A stretch of DNA of 64,000 bases, taken from Archivesica marissinica. Lineage: Eukaryota; Mollusca; Bivalvia; Venerida; Vesicomyidae. The notes under the pieces are model-generated. The model was not told where the DNA came from. It saw only the letters and a program-made list of their open reading frames with translations, and searched no databases. Of this stretch, positions 35,331 to 50,800 are shown one piece after another (position 1 is the stretch's first letter; every line of letters begins with the position of its first letter). The stretch spans positions 40,540,923 to 40,604,922 of the forward strand of contig CM026400.1 of assembly GCA_014843695.1 (NCBI GenBank), in the 5' to 3' direction. Made by a program: the position numbers and the translations under genes.

Positions 35331-36945
35331 ATCGATATCATACATAGTACCATCTCAGTACCACATCGATATCATACATAGTACTATCTCAGTACCACAT
35401 CGATATCATGATATCATACATAGTACCATCTCAGTACCACAGCATCGCATGATATCATACATAGTACCATCTCAGTACCACATCGATATCATACATAGTA
35501 CCATCTCAGTACCACATCATCGCATTATATCATACATAGTACCATCTCAGTACCACATCATCGCATGATATCATACATAGTACCATCTCAGTACCACAGC
35601 ATCGCATGATATCATACATAGTACCATCGCAGTACCACATCGATATCATACATAGTACCATCTCTGTACCACATCGATATCATACATAGTACCATCTCAG
35701 TACCACATCGATATCATACATAGTACCATCTCAGTACCACATCATCGCATGATATCATAAATAGTACCATCTCAGTACCACAGCATCGCATGATATCATA
35801 CATAGTACCATCTCAGTACCACATCGATATCATACATAGTACCATCTCAGTACCACATCGATATCATAAATAGTACCATCTCAGTACCACAGCATCGCAT
35901 GATATCATACATAGTACCATCTCAGTACCACATCGATATCATACATAGTACCATCTCTGTACCACATCGATATCATAAATAGTACCATCTCAGTACCACA
36001 GCATCGCATGATATCATACATAGTACCATCTCAGTACCACATCGATATCATACATAGTACCATCTCAGTACCACATCGATATCATACATAGTACCATCTC
36101 AGTACCACATCATCGCATGATATCATACATAGTACCATCTCAGTACCACATCGATATCATACATAGTACTATCTCAGTACCACAGCATCGCATGATATCA
36201 TACATAGTACCATCTCAGTACCACATCGATATCATACATAGTACCATCTCAGTACCACATCATCGCATGATATCATACATAGTACCATCGCAGTACCACA
36301 TCATCTCATGATATCATACATAGTACCATCGCAGTACCACATCATCACATGATATCATACATAGTACCATCGCAGTACCACATCGATATCATACATAGTA
36401 CCATCTCAGTACCACATCGATATCATACATAGTACCATCTCAGTACCACATCGATATCATACATAGTACCATCTCAGTACCACATCGATATCATACATAG
36501 TACCATCTCAGTACCACATCGATATCATAAATAGTACCATCTCAGTACCACATCATCGCATGATATCATACATAGTACCATCTCAGTACCACATCATCGC
36601 ATGATATCATACATAGTACCATCTCAGTACCACAGCATCGCATGATATCATACATAGTACCATCTCAGTACCACATCATCGCATGATATCATACATAGTA
36701 CCATCTCAGTACCACATCGATATCATACATAGTACTATCTCAGTACCACATCGATATCATACATAGTACCATCTCAGTACCACAGCATCGCATGATATCA
36801 TACATAGTACCATCTCAGTACCACATCATCGCATTATATCATACATAGTACCATCTCAGTACCACATCGATATCATACATAGTACCATCTCAGTACCACA
36901 TCATCGCATGATATCATACATAGTACCATCTCAGTACCACATCAT
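35331..36945. repeat. mixed 34-bp and 41-bp tandem repeat (about 43 copies)
   Basis: The short unit is ATCGATATCATACATAGTAC plus CATCTCAGTACCAC. The long unit replaces the start with ATCATCGCATGATATCATAC. The two lengths are interspersed. The array joins the preceding 48-bp array directly at CTTGTAACATCGATATC. Confidence 0.94.
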
Positions 36946-37304
36946 AGTAACATCGTAGTAATGGCATGACACTACGAAAATTAGTGCATGCCATCATTTG
37001 CCCTCGTCTTGCCATCGACACGCATCCCACATTTTGACGATGCCGGTGAATCATGATTGCCTGTGGAATACTTCATGAAAAGAAATAAAAAGAATCTCTA
37101 CTCGCATCAATTTGTCCTTTGTTTTCATTTATTGAATTAGGAGAACTGAGTTGATTTGATTATACCGATAATTTAGATCAAATTTGGGGTCCTTATAGCA
37201 ACAAATTCTCATCGAATGGTAATAAATTCTCAGCTTTGTATAATTTAAAAATCATTAATTTGAATAACTGTCAGCGGTAAAATTGGCTTCTTCTTCTGTT
37301 CTAT
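36946..37304. other. unique spacer between arrays
   Basis: About 360 bp of unique AT-rich sequence with no gene or element recognised. Confidence 0.45.
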
Positions 37305-38336
37305 TTGGAGGAATGGAAATAGATTTACCCGTGTATTATATTCGTGTCCTGTTATATATGGAGGAATGGAAATAGATTTACCCGTGTATTATATTCGTGT
37401 CCTATTATATATGGAGTGAGGAAATAGATTTACCCGTGTATTATATTCGTGTCCTGTTATATATGGAGTGAGGAAATAGATTTACACGTGTATTATATTC
37501 GTGTCCTGTTATATATGGGTGAAAGGAAATAGATTTACCCGTGTATTATATTCGTGTCCTGTTATATATGGGTGAAAGGAAATAGATTTACCAGTGTATT
37601 ATATTCGTGTCCTGTTATATATGGGTGAAAGGAAATAGATTTACACGTGTATTATATTCGTGTCCTGTTATATATTGGTGAAAGGAAATAGATTTACCCG
37701 TGTATTATATTCGTGTCCTGTTATATATGGGGAAAGGAAATAGATTTACACGTGTATTATATTCGTGTCCTGTTATATATGGGGGAAAGGAAATAGATTT
37801 ACCCGTGTATTATATTCGTGTCCTGTTATATATGGGGGGGGGGAGGAAATAGATTTACACGTGTATTATATTCGTGTCCTGTTATATATGGGTGAAAGGA
37901 AATAGATTTACCCGTGTATTATATTCGTGTCCTGTTATATATGGGGGAAAGGAAATAGATTTACACGTGTATTATATTCGTGTCCTGTTATATATGGGGG
38001 AAAGGAAATAGATTTACACGTGTATTATATTCGTGTCCTGTTATATATGGGTGAAAGGAAATAGATTTACCCGTGTATTATATTCGTGTCCTGTTATATA
38101 TGGGGGAAAGGAAATAGATTTACACGTGTATTATATTCGTGTCCTGTTATATATGGGGGAAAGGAAATAGATTTACACGTGTATTATATTCGTGTCCTGT
38201 TATATATGGGTGAAAGGAAATAGATTTACCCGTGTATTATATTCGTGTCCTGTTATATATGGGGGAAAGGAAATAGATTTACACGTGTATTATATTCGTG
38301 TCTCGTTATATATGGAATGCGGAATCAGATTTACCC
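37305..38336. repeat. 53-bp tandem repeat (about 19 copies)
   Basis: The unit contains GGAAATAGATTTACCCGTGT, ATTATATTCGTGTCCTGTTA and TATATGGGTGAAA. Copies alternate between ACCCGTG and ACACGTG and differ in the G-rich end, including a run of ten G near 37836. A degraded last unit runs to about 38336. Confidence 0.93.
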
Positions 38337-38346
38337 GTGCGTTTTA

Positions 38347-38511
38347 TCGGTGCTTTACACTGTGCACGTAAAAGAACCAGAGGATACTCTGTAATGGGTA
38401 TATGTTTATGTCATTGCACTATCCCTCAAACATCTAAAATGACTAATCTCTTCAGGAGGCGTCGCTCATATGGGCAACCGGTAGTGACGATAAATAAACG
38501 TAAAACACACA
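38347..38511 (+). mobile_element. SINE family A, 5'-truncated, wedged between two arrays
   Basis: It starts at TCGGTGCTTTACACTGTGCA and runs to the normal 3' end AATAAACGTAAAACACAC. The tRNA-like head is missing. The left border coincides with the decayed end of the 53-bp array. Confidence 0.82.
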
Positions 38512-38805
38512 AGTGTTGACCGTTAATATTTGAATCAAGTAAATAAGTGTACAATAATCTAAAGTTATTATTTAGTTAATATAAGTTCTCGGAATATGCA
38601 AATGTCTCCGCTTAATGTTGCCAAGCATATTAGGGTCATCATGCGTTTCTCTACTTTTCAGCTTAAACATTACTACATAATTCCAATATGCAGTTTTCAC
38701 TTATAGTCCTACCATTTGATTTGTAAATATGTTGAGGTACTCATGGTAAACTAACTTTTGTAAAATGAATTCTCTAGTAAAATAAATTCTAATGACATTG
38801 CTGTA
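38512..38805. other. spacer before the large satellite
   Basis: Unique AT-rich sequence. No gene recognised. Confidence 0.4.
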
Positions 38806-41800
38806 TCACGATGTTAACAGTAATAAAGTACGACGGAGCGATCTCGATAGGACAACACCACGTTAGCATGATGTCGACAGTTAGATAGTACGACGGAGCG
38901 ATCTCGATGATACAACATCACGTTAGCATCATGTCGACAGTTAGATAGTACGACGGAGCGATCTCGATGATACAACATCACGTTAGCATGATGTCGACAG
39001 TTAGATAGTACGACGGAGCGATCTCGATGATACAACATCACGTTAGCATGATGTCGACAGTTAGATAGTACGACAGAGCGATCTCGATGATACAACATCA
39101 CGTTAGCATGATGTCGACAGTTAGATAGTACGACGGAGCGATCTCGATGATACAACATCACGTTAGCATCATGTCGACAGTTAGATAGTACGACGGAGCG
39201 ATCTCGATGATACAACATCACGTTAGCATGATGTCGACAGTTAGATAGTACGACGGAGCGATCTCGATGATACAACATCACGTTAGCATGATGTCGACAG
39301 TTAGATAGTACGACAGAGCGATCTCGATGATACAACATCACGTTAGCATGATGTCGACAGTTATATAGTACGACGGAGCGATCTCGATGATACAACATCA
39401 CGTTAGCATGATGTCGACAGTTAGATAGTACGACGGAGTGATCTCGACAGTACAACACCACGTTAGCATGATGTCGACAGTTAGATAGTACGACAGAGCG
39501 ATCTCGATGATACAACACCACGTTAGCATGATGTCGACAGTTAGATAGTACGACGGAGCGATCTCGATGATACAACATCACGTTAGCATGATGTCGACAG
39601 TTAGATAGTACGACAGAGCGATCTCGATGATACAACATCACGTTAGCATGATGTCGACAGTTAGAAAGTACGACGGAGCGATCTCGATGATACAACATCA
39701 CGTTAGCATGATGTCGACAGTTAGATAGTACGACGGAGTGATCTCGACATTACAACACCACGTTAGCATGATGTCGACAGTTAGATAGTACGACGGAGCG
39801 ATCTCGACATTACAACACCACGTTAGCATGATGTCGACAGTTAGATAGTACGACAGAGCGATCTCGATGATACAACACCACGTTAGCATGATGTCGACAG
39901 TTAGATAGTACGACAGAGCGATCTCGATGATACAACACCACGTTAGCATGATGTCGACAGTTAGATAGTACGACGGAGCGATCTCGATGATACAACACCA
40001 CGTTAGCATCATGTCGACAGTTAGATAGTACGACGGAGCGATCTCGATGATACAACATCACGTTAGCATGATGTCGACAGTTAGATAGTACGACGGAGCG
40101 ATCTCGACATTACAACACCACGTTAGCATGATGTCGACAGTTAGATAGTACGACGGAGCGATCTCGACATTACAACACCACGTTAGCATCATGTCGACAG
40201 TTAGATAGTACGACGGAGTGATCTCGATAATACAACACCACGTTAGCATGATGTCGACAGTTAGATAGTACGACCGAGCGATCTCGATGATACAACATCA
40301 CGTTAGCATGATGTCAACAGTTAGATAGTACGACGGAGCGATCTCGATGATACAACATCACGTTAGCATGATGTCGACAGTTATATAGTACGACCGAGCG
40401 ATCTCGATGATACAACATCACGTTAGCATGATGTCGACAGTTAGATAGTACGACGGAGCGATCTCGATGATACAACATCACGTTAGCATGATGTCGACAG
40501 TTAGATAGTACGACGGAGCGATCTCGACATTACAACACCACGTTAGCATGATGTCGACAGTTAGATAGTACGACGGAGCGATCTCGACATTACAACACCA
40601 CGTTAGCATGATGTCGACAGTTAGATAGTACGACGGAGCGATCTCGATGATACAACACCACGTTAGCATGATGTCGACAGTTAGATAGTACGACGGGGCA
40701 AACTCGATAATACAACACCACGTTAGCATGATGTCGACCGTTAGATAGTACGACGGAGCGATCTCGACATTACAACACCACGTTAGCATTATGATGACAG
40801 TTAGATAGTACGACAGAGCGATCTCGACATTACAACGCCACGTTAGCATGATGTCGACAGTTAGATAGTACGACAGAGCGATCTCGACATTACAACACCA
40901 CGTTAGCATGATGTCGAAAGTTAGATAGTACGACGGAGCGATCTCGACATTACCACACCACGTTAACATGATGTCGACAGAAAGATAGTACGACAGAGCG
41001 ACCTCGACATTACAACGCCACGTTAGCATGATGTCGACAGTTAGATAGTACGACGGAGCGATCTCGACATTACAACACCACGTTAGCATGATGTCGACAG
41101 TTAAATAGTACGACGGAGCAATATCGATAATACAACACCACGTTAGCCTGATGTCGACAGTTAGATAGTACGACATAGCAATATCGATAATACAACACCA
41201 CGTTAGCATGATGTGGACAGTTAGATAGTACAACAGAACGATCTCGATGATACAACACCACGTTAGCATGATGTCGACAGTTAGATAGTACGACGGAGCG
41301 ATCTCGACATTACAACACCACGTTAGCATCATGTCGACAGTTAGATAGTACGACGGAGCGATCTCGATAATACAACACCACGTTAGCATGATGTCGACAG
41401 TTAGATAGTACGACGGAGCGATCTCGATGATACAACATCACGTTAGCATGATGTCGACAGTTATATAGTACGACCGAGCGATCTCGATGATACAACATCA
41501 CGTTAGCATGATGTCGACAGTTAGATAGTACGACGGAGCGATCTCGATGATACAACATCACGTTAGCATGATGTCGACAGTTAGATAGTACGACGGAGCG
41601 ATCTCGACATTACAACACCACGTTAGCATGATGTCGACAGTTAGATAGTACGACGGAGCCATCTCGACATTACAACACCACATTAGCATGATGTCGATAG
41701 TTAGATAGTACGACAGAGCGATCTCGATGATACAACACCACGTTAGCATGATGTCGACAGTTAGATAGTACGACGGAGCGATCTCGATGATACAACACCA

Positions 41801-44800
41801 CGTTAGCATAATGTCGACAGTTAGATAGTACGACGGAGCGATCTCGATGATACAACATCACGTTAGCATGATGTCGACAGTTAGATAGTACGACGGAGCG
41901 ATCTCGACATTACAACACCACGTTAGCATCATGTCGACAGTTAGATAGTACGACGGAGCGATCTCGATAATACAACACCACGTTAGCATGATGTCGACAG
42001 TTAGATAGTACGACCGAGCGATCTCGATGATAAAACATCACGTTAGCATGATGTCGACAGTTAGATAGTACGACGGAGCGATCTCGATGATACAACATCA
42101 CGTTAGCATTATGTCGACAGTTATATAGTACGACCGAGCGATCTCGATGATACAACATCACGTTAGAATGATGTCGACAGTTAGATAGTACGACGGAGCG
42201 ATCTCGATGATACAACATCACGTTAGCATGATGTCGACAGTTAGATAGTACCACCGAGCGATCTCGATGATACAACACCACGTTAGCATGGTGTCGACCG
42301 TTAGATAGTACGACGGAGCGATCTCGACATTACAACACCACGTTAGCATTATGTCGACAGTTAGATAGTACGACAGAGCGATCTCGACATTACAACACCA
42401 CGTTAGCATGATGTCGACAGTTAGATAGTACGACGGAGCGATCTCGACATTACAACACCACGTTAGCATGATGTCGACAGTTAGATAGTACGACAGAGCG
42501 ATCTCGATGATACAACACCACGTTAGCATGATGTCGACAGTTAGATAGTACGACAGAGCGATCTCGATGATACAACACCACGTTAGCATGATGTCGACAG
42601 TTAGATAGTACGACGGAGCGATCTCGATGATACAACACCACGTTAGCATAATGTCGACAGTTAGATAGTACGACGAAGCGATCTCGTTGATACAGCATCA
42701 CGTTAGCATGATGTCGACAGTTAGATAGTACGACGGAGCGATCTCGACATTACAACACCACGTTAGCATGATGTCGACAGTTAGATAGTACGACGGAGCG
42801 ATCTCGACATTACAACACCACGTTAGCATCATGTCGACAGTTAGATAGTACGACGGAGCGATCTCGATGATACAACACCACGTTAGCATGATGTCGACAG
42901 TTAGATAGTACGACATAGCAATATTGATAATACAACACCACGTTAGCATGATGTGGACAGTTAGATAGTACAACATAACGATCTCGATGATACAACACCA
43001 CGTTAGCATGATGTCGACAGTTAGATAGTACGACAGAGCGATCTCGATAATACAACACCACGTTAGCATGATGTCGACAGTTAGATAGTACGACGGAGCG
43101 ATCTCGATGATACAACACCACGTTAGCATGATATCGACAGTTAGATAGTACGACGGAGCGATCTCGATGATACAACACCACGTTAACATGATGTCGACAG
43201 TTAGATAGTACGACAGAGCGATCTCGATGATACAACACCACGTTAGCATGATGTCGACAGTTAGATAGTACGACGGAGCGATCTCGATGATACAACACCA
43301 CGTTAGCATAATGTCGACAGTTAGATAGTACGACGGAGCGATCTCGTGATACAACATCACGTTAGCATGATGTCGACAGTTAGATAGTACGACGGAGCGA
43401 TCTCGACATTACAACACCACGTTAGCATGATGTCGACAGTTAGATAGTACGACGGAGCGATCTCGACATTACAACACCACGTTAGCATCATGTCGACAGT
43501 TAGATAGTACGACGGAGCGATCTCGATAATACAACACCACGTTAGCATGATGTCGACAGTTAGATAGTACGACATAGCAATATTGATAATACAACACCAC
43601 GTTAGCATGATGTGGACAGTTAGATAGTACAACATAACGATCTCGATGATACAACACCACGTTAGCATGATGTCGACAGTTAGATAGTACGACATAGCGA
43701 TCTCGATAATACAACACCACGTTAGCATGATGTCGACAGTTAGATAGTACGAAGGAGCGATCTCGATGATACAACACCACGTTAGCATGATATCGACAGT
43801 TAGATAGTACGACGGAGCGATCTCGATGATACAACACCACGTTAACATGATGTCGACAGTTAGATAGTACGACAGAGCGATCTCGATGATACAACACCAT
43901 GTTAGCATGATGTCGACAGATATATAGTACGACGGTGCAAACTCGATAATACAACACCACGTTAGCATGATGTCGACAGTTAGATAGTACGACAGAGCGA
44001 TCTCGACGTTACAGCGCCACGTTAGCATGATGTCGACAGTTAGATAGTACGACATAGCAATATCGATAATACAACAGCACGTTAGCATGATGTCGACAGT
44101 TAGATAGTACAACAGAGCGATCTCGATGATACAACACCACGTTAGCATGATGTCGACAGTTAGATAGTACGAGAGAGCGATCTCGATGATACAACACCAC
44201 GTTAGCATGATGTCGACAGTTAGATAGTACGACAGAGCGATCTCGATAATACATCACCACGTTAGCACGATTTCGACAGTTGGATAGTACGACGGAGCGA
44301 TCTCGATATTACTACATCACTTTAGCATGATGTCGACAGTTAGATAGTACGACAGAGCGATGTAGATAATACAACATCACGTTAGCATGATGTCGACAGT
44401 TAGATAGTACTACGGAGCGATCTCGATAATACAACGTCACGTTAGCATGATGTCGACAGTTAGGTAGTACGACGGAGCGATCTCGATGATACAACACCAC
44501 GTTAGAATGATGTCGACAGTTAGATAGTATGACAGAGCGATCTCGACATTACAACACCACGTTAGCATGATGTCGACAGTTAGATAGTACGACGGAGCGA
44601 TCTCGACATTACAACACCACGTTAGCATCATGTCGACAGTTAAATAGTACGACGGAGCAATATCGATAATACAACACCACGTTAGCCTGATGTCGACAGT
44701 TAGATAGTACGACATAGCAATATCGATAATACAACACCACGTTAGCATGATGTGGACAGTTAGATAGTACAATAGAGCGATCTCGATGATACAACACCAC

Positions 44801-47800
44801 GTTACCATGATGTCGACAGTTAGATTGTACGACAGAGCGATCTCGATAATACAACACCACGTTAGCATGATGTCGACAGTTAGATAGTACGACCGAGCGA
44901 TCTCGATGATACAACACCACGTGTGCATGATGTCGACAGTTAGATAGTACGACGGAGCGATCTCGATGATACAACACCACGTTAACATGATGTCGACAGT
45001 TAGATAGTACGACAGAGCGATCTCGATGATACAAAACCACGTTAGCATGATGTCGACAGTTAGATAGTACGACAGAGCGATCTCGATGATACAACACCAC
45101 GCTAGCATGATGTCGACAGTTAGATAGTACGACGGAGCGATCTCGATGATACAACACCATGTTAGCATGATGTCGACAGATAGATAGTACGACAGAGCGA
45201 TCTCGACATTACAACGCCACCTTAGCATGATGTCGACAGTTAGATAGTACGATATAGCAATATCGATACTACAACACCACGTTAGCATGATGTTGACAGT
45301 TAGATAGTACGACAGAGCGATCTCGATGATAAAACACCACGTTAGCATGATGTCGACAGTTAGATAGTACGACAGAGCGATCTCGATAATACAACACCAC
45401 GTTAGCATGATGTCGACAGTTAGATAGTACGACGGAGCGATCTCGATGATACAACAACACGTTAGCATGATGTCGACACCTAGATAGTACGACGGAGCGA
45501 TCTCGATGATACAACACCACGTTAACATGATGTCGACAGTTAGATAGTACGACAGAGCGATCTCGATGATACAACATCACGTTAACATGATGTCGACAGT
45601 TAGATAGTACGACCGAGCGATCTCGATGATACAACATCACGTTAGCATGATGTCGACAGTTAGATAGTACGACGGAGCGATCTCGATGATACAACATCAC
45701 GTTAGCATTATGTCGACAGTTATATAGTACGACCGAGCGATCTCGATGATACAACATCACGTTAGCATGATGTCGACAGTTAGATAGTACGACGGAGCGA
45801 TCTCGATGATACAACATCACGTTAGCATGATGTCGACAGTTAGATAGTACGACGGAGCGATCTCGACATTACAACACCACGTTAGCATGATGTCGACAGT
45901 TAGATAGTACGACGGAGCGATCTCGACATTACAACACCACGTTAGCATGATGTCGACAATTAGATAGTACGACCGAGCGATCTCGATGATACAACATCAC
46001 GTTAGCATGATGTCGACAGTTAGATAGTACGACGGAGCGATCTCGATGATACAACATCACGTTAGCATTATGTCGACAGTTATATAGTACGACCGAGCGA
46101 TCTCGATGATACAACATCACGTTAGCATGATGTCGACAGTTAGATAGTACGACGGTGCGATCTCGACATTACAACACCACGTTAGCATGATGTCGACAGT
46201 TAGATAGTACGACGGAGCGATCTCGATGATACAACACCACGTTAGCATGATGTCGACAGTTAGATAGTACGACGGGGCAAACTCGATAATACAACACCAC
46301 GTTAGCATGATGTCGACCGTTAGATAGTACGACGGAGCGATCTCGACATTACAACGCCACGTTAGCATGATGTCGACAGTTAGATAGTACGACGGAGCGA
46401 TCTCGACATTACAACACCACGTTAGCATGATGTCGAAAGTTAGATAGTACGGCGGAGCGATCTCGACATTACCACACCACGTTAACATGATGTCGACAGT
46501 TAGATAGTACGACAGAGCGACCTCGACATTACAACGCCACGTTAGCATGATGTCAACAGTTAGATAGTACGACAGAGCGATCTCGATAATACAACACCAC
46601 GTTAGCATGATGTGGACAGTTAGATAGTACAACAGAACGATCTCGATGATACAACACCACGTTAGCATGATGTCGACAGTTAGATAGTACGACAGAGCGA
46701 TCTCGATAATACAACACCACGTTAGCATGATGTCGACAGCTAGATAGTACGACGGAGCGATCTCGATGATACAACACCACGTTAGCATGATGTCGACAGT
46801 TAGATAGTACGACGGAGCGATCTCGATGATACAACACCACGTTAACATGATGTCGACAGTTAGATAGTACGACAGAGCGATCTCGATGATACAACACCAT
46901 GTTAGCATGATGTCGACAGATAGATAGTACGACGGTGCAAACTCGATAATACAACACCACGTTAGCATGATGTCGACAGTTAGATAGTACGACAGAGCGA
47001 TCTCGACATTACAACGCCACGTTAGCATGATGTCGACAGTTAGATAGTACGACATAGCAATATCGATAATACAACACCACGTTAGCATGATGTGGACAGT
47101 TAGATAGTACAACAGAGCGATCTCGATGATACAACACCAGGTTAGCATGATGTCGACAGTTAGATAGTACGAGAGAGCGATCTCGATGATACAACACCAC
47201 GTTAGCATGATGTCGACAGTTAGATAGTATGACAGAGCGATCTCGATAATACAACACCACGTTAGCACGATTTCGACAGTTGGATAGTACGACGGAGCGA
47301 TCTCGATATTACTACATCACTTTAGCATGATGTCGACAGTTAGATAGTACGACAGAGCGATGTAGATAATACAACATCACGTTAGCATGATGTCGACAGT
47401 TAGATAGTACTACGGAGCGATCTCGATAATACAACGTCACGTTAGCATGATGTCGACAGTTAGATAGTACGACGGAGCGATCTCGATGATACAACACCAC
47501 GTTAGCATGATGTCGACAGTTAGATAGTACGACGGAGCGATCTCGATGATACAACACCACGTTAACATGATGTCGACAGTTAGATAGTACGACGGAGCGA
47601 TCTCGATGATACAACACCATGTTAGCATGATGTCGACAGATAGATAGTACGGCGGTGCAAACTAGATAATACAACACCACGTTAGCATGATGTCGACAGT
47701 TAGATAGTACGACAGAGCGATCTCGACATTACAACGCCACGTTAGCATGATGTCGACAGTTAGATAGTACGACATAGCAATATCGATAATACAACACCAC

Positions 47801-50800
47801 GTTAGCATGATGTGGACAGTTAGATAGTACAACAGAGCGATCTCGATGATACAACACCAGGTTAGCATGATGTCGACAGTTAGATAGTACGAGAGAGCGA
47901 TCTCGATGATACAACACCACGTTAGCATGATGTCGACAGTTAGATAGTATGACAGAGCGATCTCGATAATACAACACCACGTTAGCACGATTTCGACAGT
48001 TGGATAGTACGACGGAGCGATCTCGATATTACTACATCACTTTAGCATGATGTCGACAGTTAGATAGTACGACAGAGCGATGTAGATAATACAACATCAC
48101 GTTAGCATGATGTCGACAGTTAGATAGTACTACGGAGCGATCTCGATAATACAACGTCACGTTAGCATGATGTCGACAGTTAGATAGTACGACGGAGCGA
48201 TCTCGATGATACAACACCACGTTAGAATGATGTCGACAGTTAGATAGTATGACAGAGCGATCTCGACATTACAACACCACGTTAGCATGATGTCGACAGT
48301 TAGATAGTACGACGGAGCGATCTCGACATTACAACACCACGTTAGCATGATGTCGACAGTTAAATAGTACGACGGAGCAATATCGATAATACAACACCAC
48401 GTTAGCCTGATATCGACAGTTAGATAGTACGACATAGCAATATCGATAATACAACACCACGTTAGCATGATGTGGACAGTTAGATAGTACAATAGAGCGA
48501 TCTCGATGATACAACACCACGTTAGCATGATGTCGACAGTTAGATTGTACGACAGAGCGATCTCGATAATACAACACCACGTTAGCATGACGTCGACAGT
48601 TAGATAGTACGACGGAGCGATCTCGATGATACAACACCACGTGTGCATGATGTCGACAGTTAGATAGTACGACGGAGCGATCTCGATGATACAACACCAC
48701 GTTAACATGATGTCGACAGTTAGATAGTACGACAGAGCGATCTCGATGATACAAAACCACGTTAGCATGATGTCGACAGTTAGATAGTACGAAAGAGCGA
48801 TCTCGATGATACAACACCACGCTAGCATGATGTCGACAGTTAGATAGTACGACGGAGCGATCTCGATGATACAACAACATGTTAGCATGATGTCGACAGA
48901 TAGATAGTATGACGGTGCAAACTCGGTAATACAACACCACGTTAGCATGATGTCGACATATAGATAGTACGACAGAGCGATCTCGACCTTACAACGCCAC
49001 GTTAGCATGATGTCGACAGTTAGATAGTACGACATAGCAATATCGATACTACAACACCACGTTAGCATGATGTCGACAGTTAGATAGTACGACAGAGTGA
49101 TCTCGATGATACAACACCACGTTAGCATGATGTCGACAGTTAGATAGTACGACAGAGCGATCTCGATAATACAACACCACGTTAGCATGATGTCGACAGT
49201 TAGATAGTACGACGGAGCGATCTCGATGATACAACACCACGTTAGCATGATGTCGACACTTAGATAGTACGACGGAGCGATCTCGATGATACAACACCAC
49301 GTTAACATGATGTCGACAGTTAGATAGTACGACAGAGCGATCTCGATGATACAAAACCACGTTAGCATGATGTCGACAGTTAGATAGTACGACAGAGCGA
49401 TCTCGATGATACAACACCACGTTAGCATGATGTCGACAGTTAGATAGTACGACAGAGCGATCTCGACATTACAACGCCACGTTAGCATGATGTCGACAGT
49501 TAGATAGTACAACATAGCAATATCGATAATACAACACCACGTTAGCACGAAGTCGACAGTTGGATAGTATGACGGAGCGATCTCGATATTACAACATCAC
49601 TTTAGCATGATGTCGACAGTTAGATAGTACGACAGAGCGATGTAGATAATACAACATCACCGTAGCATGATGTCGACAGTTAGATAGTACGACGGAGCGA
49701 TCTCGATGATACAACACCACGTTAGAATGATGTCGACAGTTAGATAGCACGACAGAGCGATCTCGACATTACAACACCACGTTAGCATGATGTCGACAGT
49801 TAGATAGTACGACAGAGCGATATCGACATTACCACACCAAGTTAACATGATGTCGACAGTTAGATAGTACGACAGAGCGACCTCGACATTTCAACGCCAC
49901 GTTAGCATGATGTCGACAGTTAGATAGTACGACGGAGCGATCTCGACATTACAACACCACGTTAGCATGATGTCGACAGTTAAATAGTACGACGGAGCAA
50001 TATCGATAATACAACACCACGTTAGCCTGATGTCGACAGTTAGATAGTACGACATAGCAATATCGATAATACAACACCACGTTAGCATGATGTGGACAGT
50101 TAGATAGTACAACAGAGCGATCTCGATGATACAACACCACGTTAGCATGATGTCGACAGTTAGATTGTACGACAGAGCGATCTCGATAATACAACTCCAC
50201 GTTAGCATGATGTCGACAGTTAGATAGTACGACGGAGCGATCTCGATGATACAACACCACGTTAGCATGATGTCGACAGTTAGATAGTACGACGGAGTGA
50301 TCTCGATGATACAACACCATGTTAACATGATGTCGACAGTTAGATAGTACGACAGAGCGATCTCGATGATACAAAACCACGTTAGCATGATGTCGACAGT
50401 TATATAGTACGACAGAGCGATCTCGATGATACAACACCACGCTAGCATGATGTCGACAGTTAGATAGTACGACGGAGCGATCTCGATGATACAACACCAT
50501 GTTAGCATGATGTCGACAGATAGATAGTACGACGGTGCAAACTCGATAATACAACACCACGTTAGCATGATGTCGACAGTTAGATAGTACGACAGAGCGA
50601 TCTCGACATTACAACGCCACGTTAGCATGATGTCGACAGTTAGATAGTACGACATAGCAATATCGATAATAAAACACCAAGTTAGCATGATGTCGACAGT
50701 TAGATAGTACGACAGAGCGATCTCGATGGTACAACACCAAGTTAGCATGATGTCGACAGTTAGATAGTACGACAGAGCGATCTCGATGTTACAACACCAA

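Noticed and set aside
33896..36945. CRISPR-like appearance of regularly repeated units
   Set aside because: There are no unique spacers between repeats, the units are contiguous, the genome is animal, and no cas genes are present.
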